A DNA stretch of 64,000 nucleotides from Planctomycetota bacterium (GTDB taxonomy: Bacteria; Planctomycetota; UBA1135; GCA-002686595). Of this stretch, positions 10,544 to 18,704 are shown one piece after another. Location: NCBI GenBank assembly GCA_016712565.1, contig JADJQU010000033.1, positions 1-64,000 on the forward strand. The letters run 5' to 3'. Position 1 is the stretch's first letter, and each line of letters opens with the position of its first letter. The notes beneath the pieces are model-generated. The model saw nothing but the letters and a program-made list of their open reading frames with translations. It was not told where the DNA came from and searched no databases. A program made the translations under genes and the position numbers.

Positions 10544-11149
10544 ATGGCCGCGCGAATCGTCCTGAAGAAGCAGCCCGCCCGCGTCGTGGCGCGGGGTCTG
10601 CGCGTGTGGCTGCGGCCGCCGGAGCCCGAGGACGAAGCGGAGTTCACGGCGCTGCGGCGCGCGAGCCGGGCCTTCCTCGCGCCCTCGGGCATCGCCGCGA
10701 GCCCCTCGCGTGCCTTCCGGCTGTTCCTGCAGCAGGGACCGGGCACCGGGCGCGAGCGCTGGCTCGTGTGCTCGAAGGCGGACGGCGAAATCCTGGGCGC
10801 CGTTTCCCTGCAGGCGATCCGCGGCGAGCCCTTCCATTCGGCGGTGATCGGCTACTGGATCGGCGCGGTCCACGCGCGCCAGGGCTACATGGGCGAGGCG
10901 CTCTCGCTCGCCGTCCGCCGCGCCTTCCGCGGGCTCGGGGTCAACCGCCTGGAAGCCGACGTGCTGCCCGAGAACACGGCCTCCAAGCGCCTGTTGGCGC
11001 GCGCGGGATTCGTCCGCGAGGGCACGGCGCGGGAATTCGTGCGCATCGACGGGGGCTTCCGCGATCACGAGCGCTGGGCGCTCCTGGCGCGGGACTTCGC
11101 GCGCGGCGTGCGGCCCACCCGGGCTCAGCGGCCCCAGTCGCGCAAGTAG
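10544..11149 (+). CDS. GNAT-family N-acetyltransferase, RimJ/RimL type
   Basis: The product has 201 residues and starts 10 bp after the cupin gene in the same direction. The N-terminus carries the RimJ-like opening (VWLRPPEPEDEAEFTALRR). The acetyl-CoA-binding beta4-alpha3 region is IGYWIGAVHARQGYMGEAL, where the Q/R-x-x-G-x-G/A loop reads RQGYMGEA. The C-terminal part has the typical NRLEADVLPENTASKRLLAR and AGFVREGTAREFVRIDGGF. Members acetylate the N-terminal amine of ribosomal proteins or other acceptors; this one's acceptor is unknown. It converges with the NAD synthetase gene, overlapping it by 25 bp at the 3' ends. Confidence 0.88.
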   Translation: MAARIVLKKQPARVVARGLRVWLRPPEPEDEAEFTALRRASRAFLAPSGIAASPSRAFRLFLQQGPGTGRERWLVCSKADGEILGAVSLQAIRGEPFHSAVIGYWIGAVHARQGYMGEALSLAVRRAFRGLGVNRLEADVLPENTASKRLLARAGFVREGTAREFVRIDGGFRDHERWALLARDFARGVRPTRAQRPQSRK

Positions 11150-11970
11150 CGGAAGTCCTGGTTGACCGTGCGGTGCGAGAGCTTGGCGATGATGGGCGGC
11201 ACGCGCTTGAACTGCGTGGCGGCGATGCGGCCGACGATCTTGCGCACGAACTCGCGCTCGAACCCGGCGCGCACCAGGTCTTCCTCGCTGTAGCGCTCGT
11301 CCACCAGCAGGTACAGGAGCCGATCCGCCATCTCGTAGGTGAACCCCAGCTCCCCTTCGTCGGTCTGGCCCGCGAACAGATCCGCGGAGGGGGCCTTCTC
11401 GATCAGGGGCGAAGGAACGCCGAGGTGCCGCGCCAACTGGTAGATCTGGTTCTTGTACAGGTCGCCGATGGGATTGAGCGCGCTGGCGCTGTCGCCGAAC
11501 TGCGTGGTGTAGCCCAGCAGGAGTTCCGTCTTGTTGCTCGTGCCGAGGACCAGGGCCCTTTCCGCCGCCGCGTGGTCGTAGAGCACGATCATCCGGCAGC
11601 GCGCCAGCACGTTGCCGCGCCGCAGCCGATCGGCGGCGGGGACTTGCGCCAGGTAGCCGTCCGCCATGGCGCTGATGTCCACGCGCGCGTGGGGGATGCG
11701 GATCGACTCGCACAGGAGCCTTCCATGGGCCTCGCTCTCCGGGTTCGATTCGCGGTAGGGGATCAGCACGCCCAGCACGTTCTTCTCCCCCAGGGCCCGC
11801 GCGGCCAGGGCCGCGACGACCGCCGAGTCGATGCCCCCGGAAACGCCCAGCACCGCCCGCGAGAATCCCGCGCTGGAGATTTCCTCGCGCAGGAAGTGCA
11901 CCAGGAGCTGCTCGACCAGCCCGACGTCAATCGAAAGGTCCGGCGCGGGCTTCTTCTCGCCTGAGTCCAT
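11125..11970 (-). CDS. nadE: NAD+ synthetase (synthetase domain only)
   Basis: The product has 281 residues and converts nicotinic acid adenine dinucleotide to NAD+ with ATP and ammonia. The ATP-pyrophosphatase P-loop is RAVLGVSGGIDSAVVAALAA. Other signature regions are GTSNKTELLLGYTTQFGD (NaAD and Mg-ATP site) and GDLYKNQIYQLARHLGVP. KAPSADLFAGQTDEGELGF is the typical substrate loop. It lacks the N-terminal amidase domain of glutamine-dependent enzymes. That domain is the separate upstream gene, whose TGA shares one base with this ATG (TGATG), so the two are translationally coupled and probably form a two-subunit enzyme. Confidence 0.95.
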   Translation of the reverse strand: MDSGEKKPAPDLSIDVGLVEQLLVHFLREEISSAGFSRAVLGVSGGIDSAVVAALAARALGEKNVLGVLIPYRESNPESEAHGRLLCESIRIPHARVDISAMADGYLAQVPAADRLRRGNVLARCRMIVLYDHAAAERALVLGTSNKTELLLGYTTQFGDSASALNPIGDLYKNQIYQLARHLGVPSPLIEKAPSADLFAGQTDEGELGFTYEMADRLLYLLVDERYSEEDLVRAGFEREFVRKIVGRIAATQFKRVPPIIAKLSHRTVNQDFRYLRDWGR

Positions 11971-12818
11971 CAGTTCTGCGTGCGGAAGCGCACCAGGCTC
12001 TGTTCCAGGAGCCAGGGCTTCGCGTCGCGCCGCAGCGGCGTCATCAGCCGGGCCCGTTCCATGTCGCGCGAGGAGAGATCGACGTCCAGGCGACCGGTCT
12101 CCAGTCCGCCCAGCTGGGCCTTCACGCGGCCGAAGGGATCGATCACGCGCGATCCACCGGAGAAGAAGATCCCGTCCTCCCAGCCGACGCGGTTGGTCCA
12201 CACCACCCAGGTCTGCGTGGTCAGCGCCTGGGCCGTGAGCAGCGTTTGCCACACGCGCTGGGAGCTCAGCTCTCCGTCTTCCTCGGCCACTCCGCGGCCG
12301 GGCGCGCAGGAGTGCACCAGGAGGGCGTCCACGTCAGCGAGGAAGTAGGGGTAGGCGCTGGAGACGTGCCACAGGTCCTCGCAGATCAGGAAGCCGAAAC
12401 GTCCCAGCTTGGAATGGAAGGCCACGAAGCGGTCGCCGGCGGCGAACTCCCGCTGCTCGTCGAACATCCCGTAGGTCACCAGGTGGACCTTGCGGTGCAC
12501 GTGCACCAAGGCGCCGTCCTCGAAGAACCCGATCGAGTTGTAGAGCCGGCCCTCGGGCGAGCGCTCCACGAAGCCGGCGGCGATCGAGATCTCGCGCGAG
12601 CGCTCCGCCAGCCGCGCGAGCAGCGGCGCGTCGAGCCGCAGCGCGATCTCCGAAGTCTGGTCCTTCAGGAAATAGCCCGACAGCGAGAGTTCTGGAAACA
12701 GCACCATCCGCGATCCGGCCCGTTTGGCGGCCTCGATCTCGGCGGTGTGCAGTTCGAAATTGCGCTCCAGGTTCCCGAGGGTCGGGTTGATCTGGGCGAG
12801 GGTCACGCGGCAGTCCAT
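11970..12818 (-). CDS. Carbon-nitrogen hydrolase, probable glutaminase partner of NadE
   Basis: The product has 282 residues of the nitrilase superfamily. The catalytic triad is visible: Glu in LFPELSLSGYFL, Lys in VHRKVHLVTYGMF, and Cys in FLICEDLWHVSSAYPYFLAD. The sequence starts MDCRVTLAQINPTLGNLERN, the usual opening for amidase domains of glutamine-dependent NAD synthetase. Its stop overlaps the nadE start. I infer that it hydrolyses glutamine and passes ammonia to NadE, replacing the fused domain. The start at 12818 was chosen because the residues upstream of it in this frame are Arg/Pro-rich non-coding sequence. An alternative is an independent omega-amidase, but the coupling argues otherwise. 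Confidence 0.85.
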   Translation of the reverse strand: MDCRVTLAQINPTLGNLERNFELHTAEIEAAKRAGSRMVLFPELSLSGYFLKDQTSEIALRLDAPLLARLAERSREISIAAGFVERSPEGRLYNSIGFFEDGALVHVHRKVHLVTYGMFDEQREFAAGDRFVAFHSKLGRFGFLICEDLWHVSSAYPYFLADVDALLVHSCAPGRGVAEEDGELSSQRVWQTLLTAQALTTQTWVVWTNRVGWEDGIFFSGGSRVIDPFGRVKAQLGGLETGRLDVDLSSRDMERARLMTPLRRDAKPWLLEQSLVRFRTQN

Positions 12819-12973
12819 GACCAACCAGTGTAGTTCAACGCAACCGTCGAGACAGCCGGGGCGACGATCCAGGCCCGCCCGGGACCCCTTCCGGCGGGTC
12901 CGGCCGGGGGGCGCACCCGGCATCGATGCGTCCCTGGCGGCGCTGTGGTATGCAGGCTCCGGGAGCGTCGACG

Positions 12974-13717
12974 ATGAATTCCCTCTTGCGTCTGTTGGCG
13001 GGACTCTTGCTCGCCCTGTGGGGCAGTGCCTGCGCCAGCAGCTCGCTGTACCACTGGGCCGCCGATCACAGGCCGCGCGGTGAGGTGCTCGCCTTCGTCG
13101 ATCGCGAGGGCGTCGGCGATGGGTTGCTGGTGCGCTTCTCGGGCGAGCCGGGGATTCCCGACGGCGTCTATTGGCTGGCTGCCGCGAGTTCCGCTGCGCA
13201 GGGCACCCCGCCTCCGGTGGCAGAGCGGCTGGGAGCGGAACAGGAACAGCGCGTGCTGGGCCGGGCCCGTCGAGGAGGCCGCACGGCGCGGCTCGACCGA
13301 ATCGACTCGCCCGCGCAAGTGGACTGGGTGCTGATCGATGTCTACCGGGGGGCCCACTTGGAGGCCCCTTGGGAAACCCCCGCGGTCGCGCCCGACACCG
13401 AGCCCGTCGCAGGTTCGGGCCCGCGCTACTATCTGAGTCTGGTGCGCAAGGCCAGGAATCCCGCGGACGGGGCGCCTTGCAGCCTGGCCGCGGTGCACGT
13501 GCGCCGCGGCGTGCGCGAAGAGTACGAGGATCGCGGCGTGTTCACCCTGCCGCCCGCCCGCCGCGTGCGAGGGCGCGTGGTTCCCGCGGTCCTGGCCGCT
13601 CCTTTCGCCCTGGCTCTGGACCTCGTGCTCCTGCCGTTCGAAGTCGCGGCTTTCCTGCTCTTCACCAGCGACGTCGCAGCCTCCACGGTGGACATCGGCG
13701 GAGGCCTTGACCTGTGA
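12974..13717 (+). CDS. Exported or lipid-anchored protein of unknown function, tandem paralogue A
   Basis: The product has 247 residues. The start at 12974 gives a strong signal sequence (LLRLLAGLLLALWGSAC) with a lipobox-like Cys, followed by ASSSLYHWAADHRPRGEV. The body contains GDGLLVRFSGEPGIPDGVYW, and near the C-terminus is a hydrophobic segment (VLAAPFALALDLVLLPFEVA). The next gene has the same layout with recognisable matches: W-A-x-D-x-R, a DALLVEM-like strand, PDG(V/L)Y, and a late hydrophobic segment followed by FPV/LPF. The two are therefore diverged tandem duplicates, 10 bp apart. No known family recognised. A lipoprotein of the envelope is the best reading. Confidence 0.75.
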   Translation: MNSLLRLLAGLLLALWGSACASSSLYHWAADHRPRGEVLAFVDREGVGDGLLVRFSGEPGIPDGVYWLAAASSAAQGTPPPVAERLGAEQEQRVLGRARRGGRTARLDRIDSPAQVDWVLIDVYRGAHLEAPWETPAVAPDTEPVAGSGPRYYLSLVRKARNPADGAPCSLAAVHVRRGVREEYEDRGVFTLPPARRVRGRVVPAVLAAPFALALDLVLLPFEVAAFLLFTSDVAASTVDIGGGLDL

Positions 13718-13727
13718 AACCGACCCC

Positions 13728-14672
13728 ATGAACCTCCCGCTTCCGTTCTTGGCGGCTTGCCTTGGGTTCCTGACGTTGCCTGCCTGCATGTGCACGGGCG
13801 CGGTCACCCGCTGGGCCTTCGATGCGCGCATGTCCGCGGAGGTGCACGGTTTCGTCGAGGGCGGAGCCCAGGCCGATGCGCTCCTGGTGGAGATGCGCCG
13901 GGCGGAGTTCCTGCCCGACGGGCTGTACGAGGTGCCCCTCGAGTCGGACTCCCCCTCCGTCGCCCTGGATCTGCCCCGTCCGCGCCGGCTCACGGCCGCG
14001 GAGGCGGCGAGTTGGCACGCGGCGCGGGGGAAGAGTCGGCGCGTGGGCGACCTGGAGCGGGCGGCCCACGCATGGCCCACCACCCTGGAGCACGTGGACG
14101 CCTTCGAGCGCACGGCCGCGGGCTACCGCAGGATCCCCGCCGCCGAGGGCCGCTACCTGGTGGGGGCCGAACCGCGCTCCGTGCCCACGGAGCCACCGCT
14201 TCCGCTAAAGGTCCGCATTCTCTGGCGCCCTGCGGAGCACGGACGCCTGCGCACCCTGGGGGTGGTCCACTTGCCGGCCCAACGCAAGCACGCCGGTCGG
14301 GCCCTGGCGGGCGCCCTCGCGGTTCCCGTGACCTTGGTGATCGACGTGGTCACCTTTCCCGTCCAGTTCGTGGTCGGGATGCGGCAGCTCGGCGAGGGCT
14401 TGGGTCGCCTGTTTGCGGATCTGCGGGCGTTGTCCCTCGTCTCCCCCGGCCTGTTCGTGGGCAGATACCTACCCCTGCCGGCGGAGCACCTGCCCGCCAT
14501 GCACGCCGTGGCCCCCGCGAGTCCGGCGCTCCTGGTGCTCACGGGCTATGCCGTCCTGAATCGAGCGATACTGCCCCGCATGGCTGGGGATGGACATCCC
14601 GGGACCCCCCCAAAACGGCCCGGAGGCCCTCGCCAAGGCCGTTTCCAGGCCGCGCAAGTCGGGCGGCTGTAA
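13728..14672 (+). CDS. Exported or lipid-anchored protein of unknown function, tandem paralogue B
   Basis: The product has 314 residues and starts 10 bp after paralogue A. The start at 13728 gives a signal peptide with a clear lipobox (FLAACLGFLTLPAC). It then shares with A the pattern VTRWAFDARMSAEVHGFVEG, ADALLVEMRRAEFLPDGLYE, and a C-terminal hydrophobic segment (LAVPVTLVIDVVTFPVQFVV). It is longer than A by a C-terminal extension with a second hydrophobic stretch (PALLVLTGYAVLNRAILP) and a basic Pro/Gly tail. Function unknown. A 6-bp hairpin (GCGGCT/AGCCGC, 14663-14682) spans the stop codon but lacks a T-run. Confidence 0.72.
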   Translation: MNLPLPFLAACLGFLTLPACMCTGAVTRWAFDARMSAEVHGFVEGGAQADALLVEMRRAEFLPDGLYEVPLESDSPSVALDLPRPRRLTAAEAASWHAARGKSRRVGDLERAAHAWPTTLEHVDAFERTAAGYRRIPAAEGRYLVGAEPRSVPTEPPLPLKVRILWRPAEHGRLRTLGVVHLPAQRKHAGRALAGALAVPVTLVIDVVTFPVQFVVGMRQLGEGLGRLFADLRALSLVSPGLFVGRYLPLPAEHLPAMHAVAPASPALLVLTGYAVLNRAILPRMAGDGHPGTPPKRPGGPRQGRFQAAQVGRL

Positions 14673-14724
14673 GTGAAGCCGCAGAAACGACTTATATCGA
14701 CATCACCAGCCATGCGGGGCAGTC

Positions 14725-15795
14725 TCAGTCCAGGCCTGACTTGCCGCGCTTTCCCACCTGGCTTCCCGCGAAGGCGACCGCCTCCCGGACCAGCCCATCG
14801 CGGTCCGCCTCGGACGCCTGGCCCTCGTAGGAGAGGATCATCCGATGCCGCAGGCAGGGGAGCGCGGCCAGGTCCACGTCCTCGCGCGTCGCGTGGAGGC
14901 GGCCCTGGGTGAGGGCGCGGGCCTTCGCCAGGGCGAGGAGGGCGATCCCACCCCGGGGGCTCGAGCCGTGCCGGACGGACCGCTGGACCAGGGCGGGAGC
15001 CAGCCCCTCCCTCGGCGACGTGGCCAGGACCACCCGGGCGGCGTATTCGACCACGTCGGCGGCGGCCAGGGCCCGTTGGGTGAGGGAGCGCCAGCGCAGC
15101 AGGTCGGCGCGGGTCGCGATCGGTTCCTTGGCGCCTGGGGAGTCCGGGCGCGGCCTTCCGGCGGCGGTGAGCACGCCGGTCAGCTCCGCCAGGTCCGGCT
15201 CGGGCACGCGGATCTGGACCAGGAACCGATCGAGCTGGGCCTCCGGCAGGGGATAGGTGCCCTCCATCTCAATCGGGTTCTCGGTGGCCACCAGCAGGAA
15301 CGGATCCGGGAGCGCACGGGTCTCGCCGAAACTTGTCACCTGCCGCTCGGCCATCGCCTCCAGGAGGGCCGACTGGGTGCGCGGCCCGGCGCGGTTGATC
15401 TCGTCCGCCAGCACCACGTGGGCGAAGATGGGCCCCGGCTCGAAGCGAAAGCGGCGCTTGCCGGCCTCGTCCTCGTCCAGGATCCGCCCGCCGAGGACGT
15501 CCCCCGGCATCAGGTCCGGCGTGAACTGGACCCGAGCGAAGGACAGGTCCAGGGCGGCCGCGAAGGCCTTCACCAGGGTCGTTTTTCCAAGCCCGGGCAC
15601 CCCCTCGATCAGGGCGTGGCCGCCGGCCAGGGCGCAGAGGATCAGCTGCTCGACGACTTCCTCGTTCCCCAGGTAGCGGGCGCCGATGGCCGCGCGCCAG
15701 CGTCCGACGCCGGCCACGAGCCCGGCCAGATCGCGCTCGACGGCTTCGGGCGTCTCCACTGCGGCGTCCGGGTTCACGGCTGACTTTCGATCCAT
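14725..15795 (-). CDS. MoxR-family AAA+ ATPase
   Basis: The product has 356 residues. Walker A is EGVPGLGKTTLVKAFA and Walker B is HVVLADEINRAGPRTQSALL. Sensor 1 is LVATENPIEMEGTYPLPEAQ, followed by LDRFLVQIRVPEP, the standard MoxR signature. The C-terminal lid domain holds SPRGGIALLALAKARAL. MoxR ATPases act as chaperones that help assemble metal centres or surface complexes, usually beside a DUF58 or von Willebrand A gene. None is present here. Its 5' end overlaps the 3' end of the HAD hydrolase gene by 22 bp, so the two are probably co-transcribed. Confidence 0.93.
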   Translation of the reverse strand: MDRKSAVNPDAAVETPEAVERDLAGLVAGVGRWRAAIGARYLGNEEVVEQLILCALAGGHALIEGVPGLGKTTLVKAFAAALDLSFARVQFTPDLMPGDVLGGRILDEDEAGKRRFRFEPGPIFAHVVLADEINRAGPRTQSALLEAMAERQVTSFGETRALPDPFLLVATENPIEMEGTYPLPEAQLDRFLVQIRVPEPDLAELTGVLTAAGRPRPDSPGAKEPIATRADLLRWRSLTQRALAAADVVEYAARVVLATSPREGLAPALVQRSVRHGSSPRGGIALLALAKARALTQGRLHATREDVDLAALPCLRHRMILSYEGQASEADRDGLVREAVAFAGSQVGKRGKSGLD

Positions 15796-16469
15796 GGGAT
15801 GACTTCTCGCAGGGCGCCGATCCGCGGGTGGGGCAGATCCCGGTGGCGGTCGTGGGGGTCGAACAACAGGGTGCGGATCCCGCAGGCGCTCGCCCCCAGC
15901 ACATCCTGCACGGGCTCGTTGCCCACGTGCAACGCCTGGGCCGCGGGGACGTTCAACCGCGCCAGGGCGCGCCTGAAAATCTCGGGATCGGGCTTCTCGA
16001 CCCCTTCCAGGGCGGAAATCAGGCGGGTGGAGAAGTGCCGGGAGACCCCCAGGCCGTCCAGGACCCCCTCCATGGCGGGACTCCAGTTGGAGACCAGGGC
16101 CATGGGGAGGCCCCGCGCGGAGGCCTGCTCCAGGAGCAGGGCGGCGCCGGGGAGCAGGCGGAACGAACGCGGGTCGGCGAAGGCGGCGAACAGCTCCCGC
16201 CGCAGGGCGGGGACCTCGCCCGCGGGGAGGCCCAGCTGGCCCGCGAAGATGTGGTCGATGAAACGCTCGAACCAGGGCAGGGAGTAGCGAAAGTGCCCGT
16301 CCAGGACCTGGGGCAGGGCGGCGTGGGCCCTGCCCATGCACTCCTTCATGCGGGCGGGGGACACCTCGAGGCCCCGGGCCCGGGCGTGGTCGGCGTAGAT
16401 CACCTCCCGCGCGGGTTCCTCCGTGAGCAACGTCCCGCCAGCGTCCAGCAACAGGGCCCGGATCGGCAT
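15774..16469 (-). CDS. HAD-superfamily hydrolase
   Basis: The product has 231 residues. Motif I is ALLLDAGGTLL, with the nucleophile Asp present and Gly in place of the second Asp, a substitution also seen in HDHD3-like members. Motif II is MALVSNWSP, motif III the Lys in EGVEKPDPEIFRRAL, and motif IV HVGNEPVQDVLGASACG. The helical cap lies between residues 20 and 95. The start at 16469 was chosen because the ORF's earlier Met would add a non-coding-like stretch. Likely a small-molecule phosphatase of unknown substrate. The Gly substitution could reduce phosphatase activity. Confidence 0.88.
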   Translation of the reverse strand: MPIRALLLDAGGTLLTEEPAREVIYADHARARGLEVSPARMKECMGRAHAALPQVLDGHFRYSLPWFERFIDHIFAGQLGLPAGEVPALRRELFAAFADPRSFRLLPGAALLLEQASARGLPMALVSNWSPAMEGVLDGLGVSRHFSTRLISALEGVEKPDPEIFRRALARLNVPAAQALHVGNEPVQDVLGASACGIRTLLFDPHDRHRDLPHPRIGALREVIPWIESQP

Positions 16470-16756
16470 CGACACAGGGTACCGGTCAGGGGCCCGGGGA
16501 ACGTGCCTCCCTGGCTCTGCAGCTCCCCTCCATGGCCAGAAGTCCATCCGCCCTGGCGGACATGCCGGCCGGCCACCGAATCGGCCCTGGCGCGGTCATC
16601 AGGGACGTTCCGAGGGGGGGAGGCGGGAGGGACTCGCGGCGGTGGGCGGCAGTCTCCATGGGGTCAGGAGGCCGGGCCCGAGCGTAGAATCGGCGGCTGG
16701 CCGCGCCCCGGAGACTCCCAGGAATCCCTCCCCGCACCGAGCGTCGATCCAGAGCC

Positions 16757-17887
16757 GTGCGTTCAGAGGTCGAATCCCGAACTTCCCCGCGCAGGGGCCG
16801 AACTGGCCCGGTCGGCCCGGGCCGCCGGCTCGCGGGGGCCGTGTTCCTCGGCCTGGTGCTCCTGGGGGGCCTCCCCCTGGGCGGGTGCGCGACGCCCTGG
16901 GGGAAGCGCGAGCCCAACGACTCCGAGGCGGAATTGGCCGCCGCCCGTTCGGCCTCCCGGCAGGGCGAGTGGCGCGAGGCGGCCGGCCGGTGGGCCGAGA
17001 TTCTGCACCGCGGCGACGAGCGCTCGCGGGAGGCCTGCATGGGGCTGTCCCGCGCCACGCTGGAACTGGGGGATGCCGCGGGCGCCCAGCGCTTCGCCGA
17101 CCTCGGCCTGCGGACGTTTTCACGGGACGCGGACCTGCTCGTGTGCCGGGCCGAGGCGCTCGTCGCCCAGGGCTTCCTGCACTCGGCGGAAACGGCCTTC
17201 GAGGCTGCCCTGGCCGCCGCCCCCGAGCGCCCTGCGATCGCCTTGGATCTGGCGCGGCTCTCCAATGACCTGGGACGATCCGAGGCCGCGTTGGCGGTCC
17301 TGGAGCCGCGCATCGGCACCGACGGGACCGGGCCGGGCCCCCTGGCCAAGGATCCCCGGGCCGCCCGCATCGTCGCGGACGCGCAGCGCAGGCTGGGCCG
17401 GATCCGCGACGCCTTCGACAGCTACGCCCGCGCGTTCGAACTGGCGGCTCCCAGCTCGGGGGACCTGGTCCACGCCGCTTCCATGGCCGAGGCGGAGCAC
17501 GTGCGGGCCGAGTTGCCGCGCGCGGCCTTCCTGGCCGGCGGGTGGCTGCAGCGGGCCGCGGCCCTGGACCCCCAGTGCACACGCGCCCACTACCTCCTGG
17601 GGGTGCTCGCCCAGGGCGCCGAGCCCGCGGTCGCGGCCGCGCACCTGCGCCGCGCCGTCGAGACCGATCCGGCGGACCTCGATGCGCTGACCGCCCTGGC
17701 GAAGCTGCAGGCGCGGCGCGGGGAGATCCAGGACTCGATCGCCATGGCCGAGCGCGCCCTGGCGCTGGAGACGGACCCGGCAAAACGGACCGAACTGGAG
17801 CGGCTCGCGAAACCCGAGCCTGTTCCGGAAGCGCCGCCGGTCGAGTCGTCGCCGCCGTCCGGCGGAGCGCCGGTTCGCGACCCCTGA
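16757..17887 (+). CDS. TPR-repeat lipoprotein
   Basis: The product has 376 residues with a GTG start. A basic N-terminus leads into a hydrophobic stretch and the lipobox LPLGGC (about residue 46). The rest is helical repeats of tetratricopeptide type: ASRQGEWREAAGRWAEILH, AQGFLHSAETAFEAALAAAP, AHYLLGVLAQGAEPAVAAAH and LAKLQARRGEIQDSIAMAER. A Pro-rich tail follows (EPVPEAPPVESSPPSGGAPV). Such lipoproteins act as scaffolds in the envelope, for example in outer-membrane assembly or secretion complexes. No specific partner is evident from its neighbours. Confidence 0.85.
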   Translation: MRSEVESRTSPRRGRTGPVGPGRRLAGAVFLGLVLLGGLPLGGCATPWGKREPNDSEAELAAARSASRQGEWREAAGRWAEILHRGDERSREACMGLSRATLELGDAAGAQRFADLGLRTFSRDADLLVCRAEALVAQGFLHSAETAFEAALAAAPERPAIALDLARLSNDLGRSEAALAVLEPRIGTDGTGPGPLAKDPRAARIVADAQRRLGRIRDAFDSYARAFELAAPSSGDLVHAASMAEAEHVRAELPRAAFLAGGWLQRAAALDPQCTRAHYLLGVLAQGAEPAVAAAHLRRAVETDPADLDALTALAKLQARRGEIQDSIAMAERALALETDPAKRTELERLAKPEPVPEAPPVESSPPSGGAPVRDP

Positions 17888-17891
17888 ACCG

Positions 17892-18128
17892 TCAGGTCAC
17901 CAGCTTGGCGACCAGTTCGTCGAGCTTCTCGGTCAGCTCGCGGGCGAATTCCTCGCCGAAGTCCATCTCCAGGACGTCGATTTCCGGAAACGTGTAGCGC
18001 CCGGTGCTGCGGCTGAAGGGGATCCCGTACTCCCACTTGTTCCCGTCCGAGGCGTGGATGATCACCTCGACCTGATCGTCGCCGTCCACGGGAGCGACCG
18101 AGTACTTGACGACTTCGTAGTTGGCCAT
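17892..18128 (-). CDS. Small acidic orphan protein, paralogue of the gene at 48862-49092
   Basis: The product has 78 residues and no signal or membrane segment. The sequence has strand-rich halves (VVKYSVAPV, QVEVIIHASDG) followed by GRYTFPEIDVLEMDFGEEFA and a C-terminal acidic helix (ELTEKLDELVAKL). The gene at 48862 has the same length and the same sequence plan: SDG or DDG, then GRY-x-F-x-E, then LE-x-DFG-x-E, then an acidic helix. I do not recognise the family. It converges with the TPR lipoprotein gene, with 4 bp between the stops. Its start lies 69 bp from the divergent DinB gene, so the two may share a control region. Confidence 0.8.
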   Translation of the reverse strand: MANYEVVKYSVAPVDGDDQVEVIIHASDGNKWEYGIPFSRSTGRYTFPEIDVLEMDFGEEFARELTEKLDELVAKLVT

Positions 18129-18197
18129 CGCGGCGCCGATTCTAGCGGACCCCGGCCGAGAGCGGTAACCGTTGTCGCTGAAGTACCATTCTGCCCC

Positions 18198-18704
18198 ATG
18201 AAACTCCTCACCCCGTCCGAGCGCGAGGGCTATCTCCTGCGCTACGAGGCCGGGCCGGCGCTGCTGCGCGCGGCCTGGAATTCCGTTCCGCGCGAGGCGC
18301 GGCAGTGGCGACCCGCGCCCGGCAAGTGGACGGCCCACGAGGTGCTGGTGCACTGCGCCGACAGCGAGGCCTACGGGCACACGCGCATCCGGCTGATGCT
18401 CGCCGATCCCAAGCCGGTGATCATCGGCTACGACGAGAACGCCTGGGCCAAGGTCTTCGACTACCACGGCCACGATCCGGAACTCGCGCTGCGCACCATC
18501 GACGCCGTGCGCGTCAATACGCTGGCCTGTCTGCGCAGGCTTTCGGATTCGGCTTTCGGCAAGCTGGGCACGCACACCCAGAGCGGCGCCTACACGGACG
18601 CGGACTGGTTTCGCATCTACGCCGAACACCTCGAAGTGCACGCGCGCCAGATCGAGCGCAACCTCGCGGCCTGGCGCGCCGCCGTGCCCCAGCCGCGCTC
18701 CTAG
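18198..18704 (+). CDS. DinB-family (DinB_2) putative metalloenzyme
   Basis: The product has 168 residues forming the DinB-like four-helix bundle. Metal-ligand histidines are visible in TAHEVLVHCADSEAYGH and in the C-terminal HLEVHARQIE (HxxxH). The WRPAPGKWTAHEV segment is characteristic of the DinB_2 subgroup. Members include thiol-S-transferase-like and maleylpyruvate-isomerase-like enzymes; this one's substrate is unknown. The TAG stop (18702-18704) lies inside the left terminal repeat of the inverted-repeat element that follows, so the element may have supplied the present C-terminus. Confidence 0.85.
   Translation: MKLLTPSEREGYLLRYEAGPALLRAAWNSVPREARQWRPAPGKWTAHEVLVHCADSEAYGHTRIRLMLADPKPVIIGYDENAWAKVFDYHGHDPELALRTIDAVRVNTLACLRRLSDSAFGKLGTHTQSGAYTDADWFRIYAEHLEVHARQIERNLAAWRAAVPQPRS

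Noticed and set aside
14663..14682. Hairpin at the end of the second tandem exported-protein gene as an intrinsic terminator
   Set aside because: The 6-bp stem overlaps the stop codon and lacks a T-run, so evidence is too weak to list as a terminator.
15774..16469. HAD hydrolase as a pseudogene because the second motif I Asp is Gly
   Set aside because: DAGGT is a natural variant in HDHD3-like members, and the other motifs are intact.
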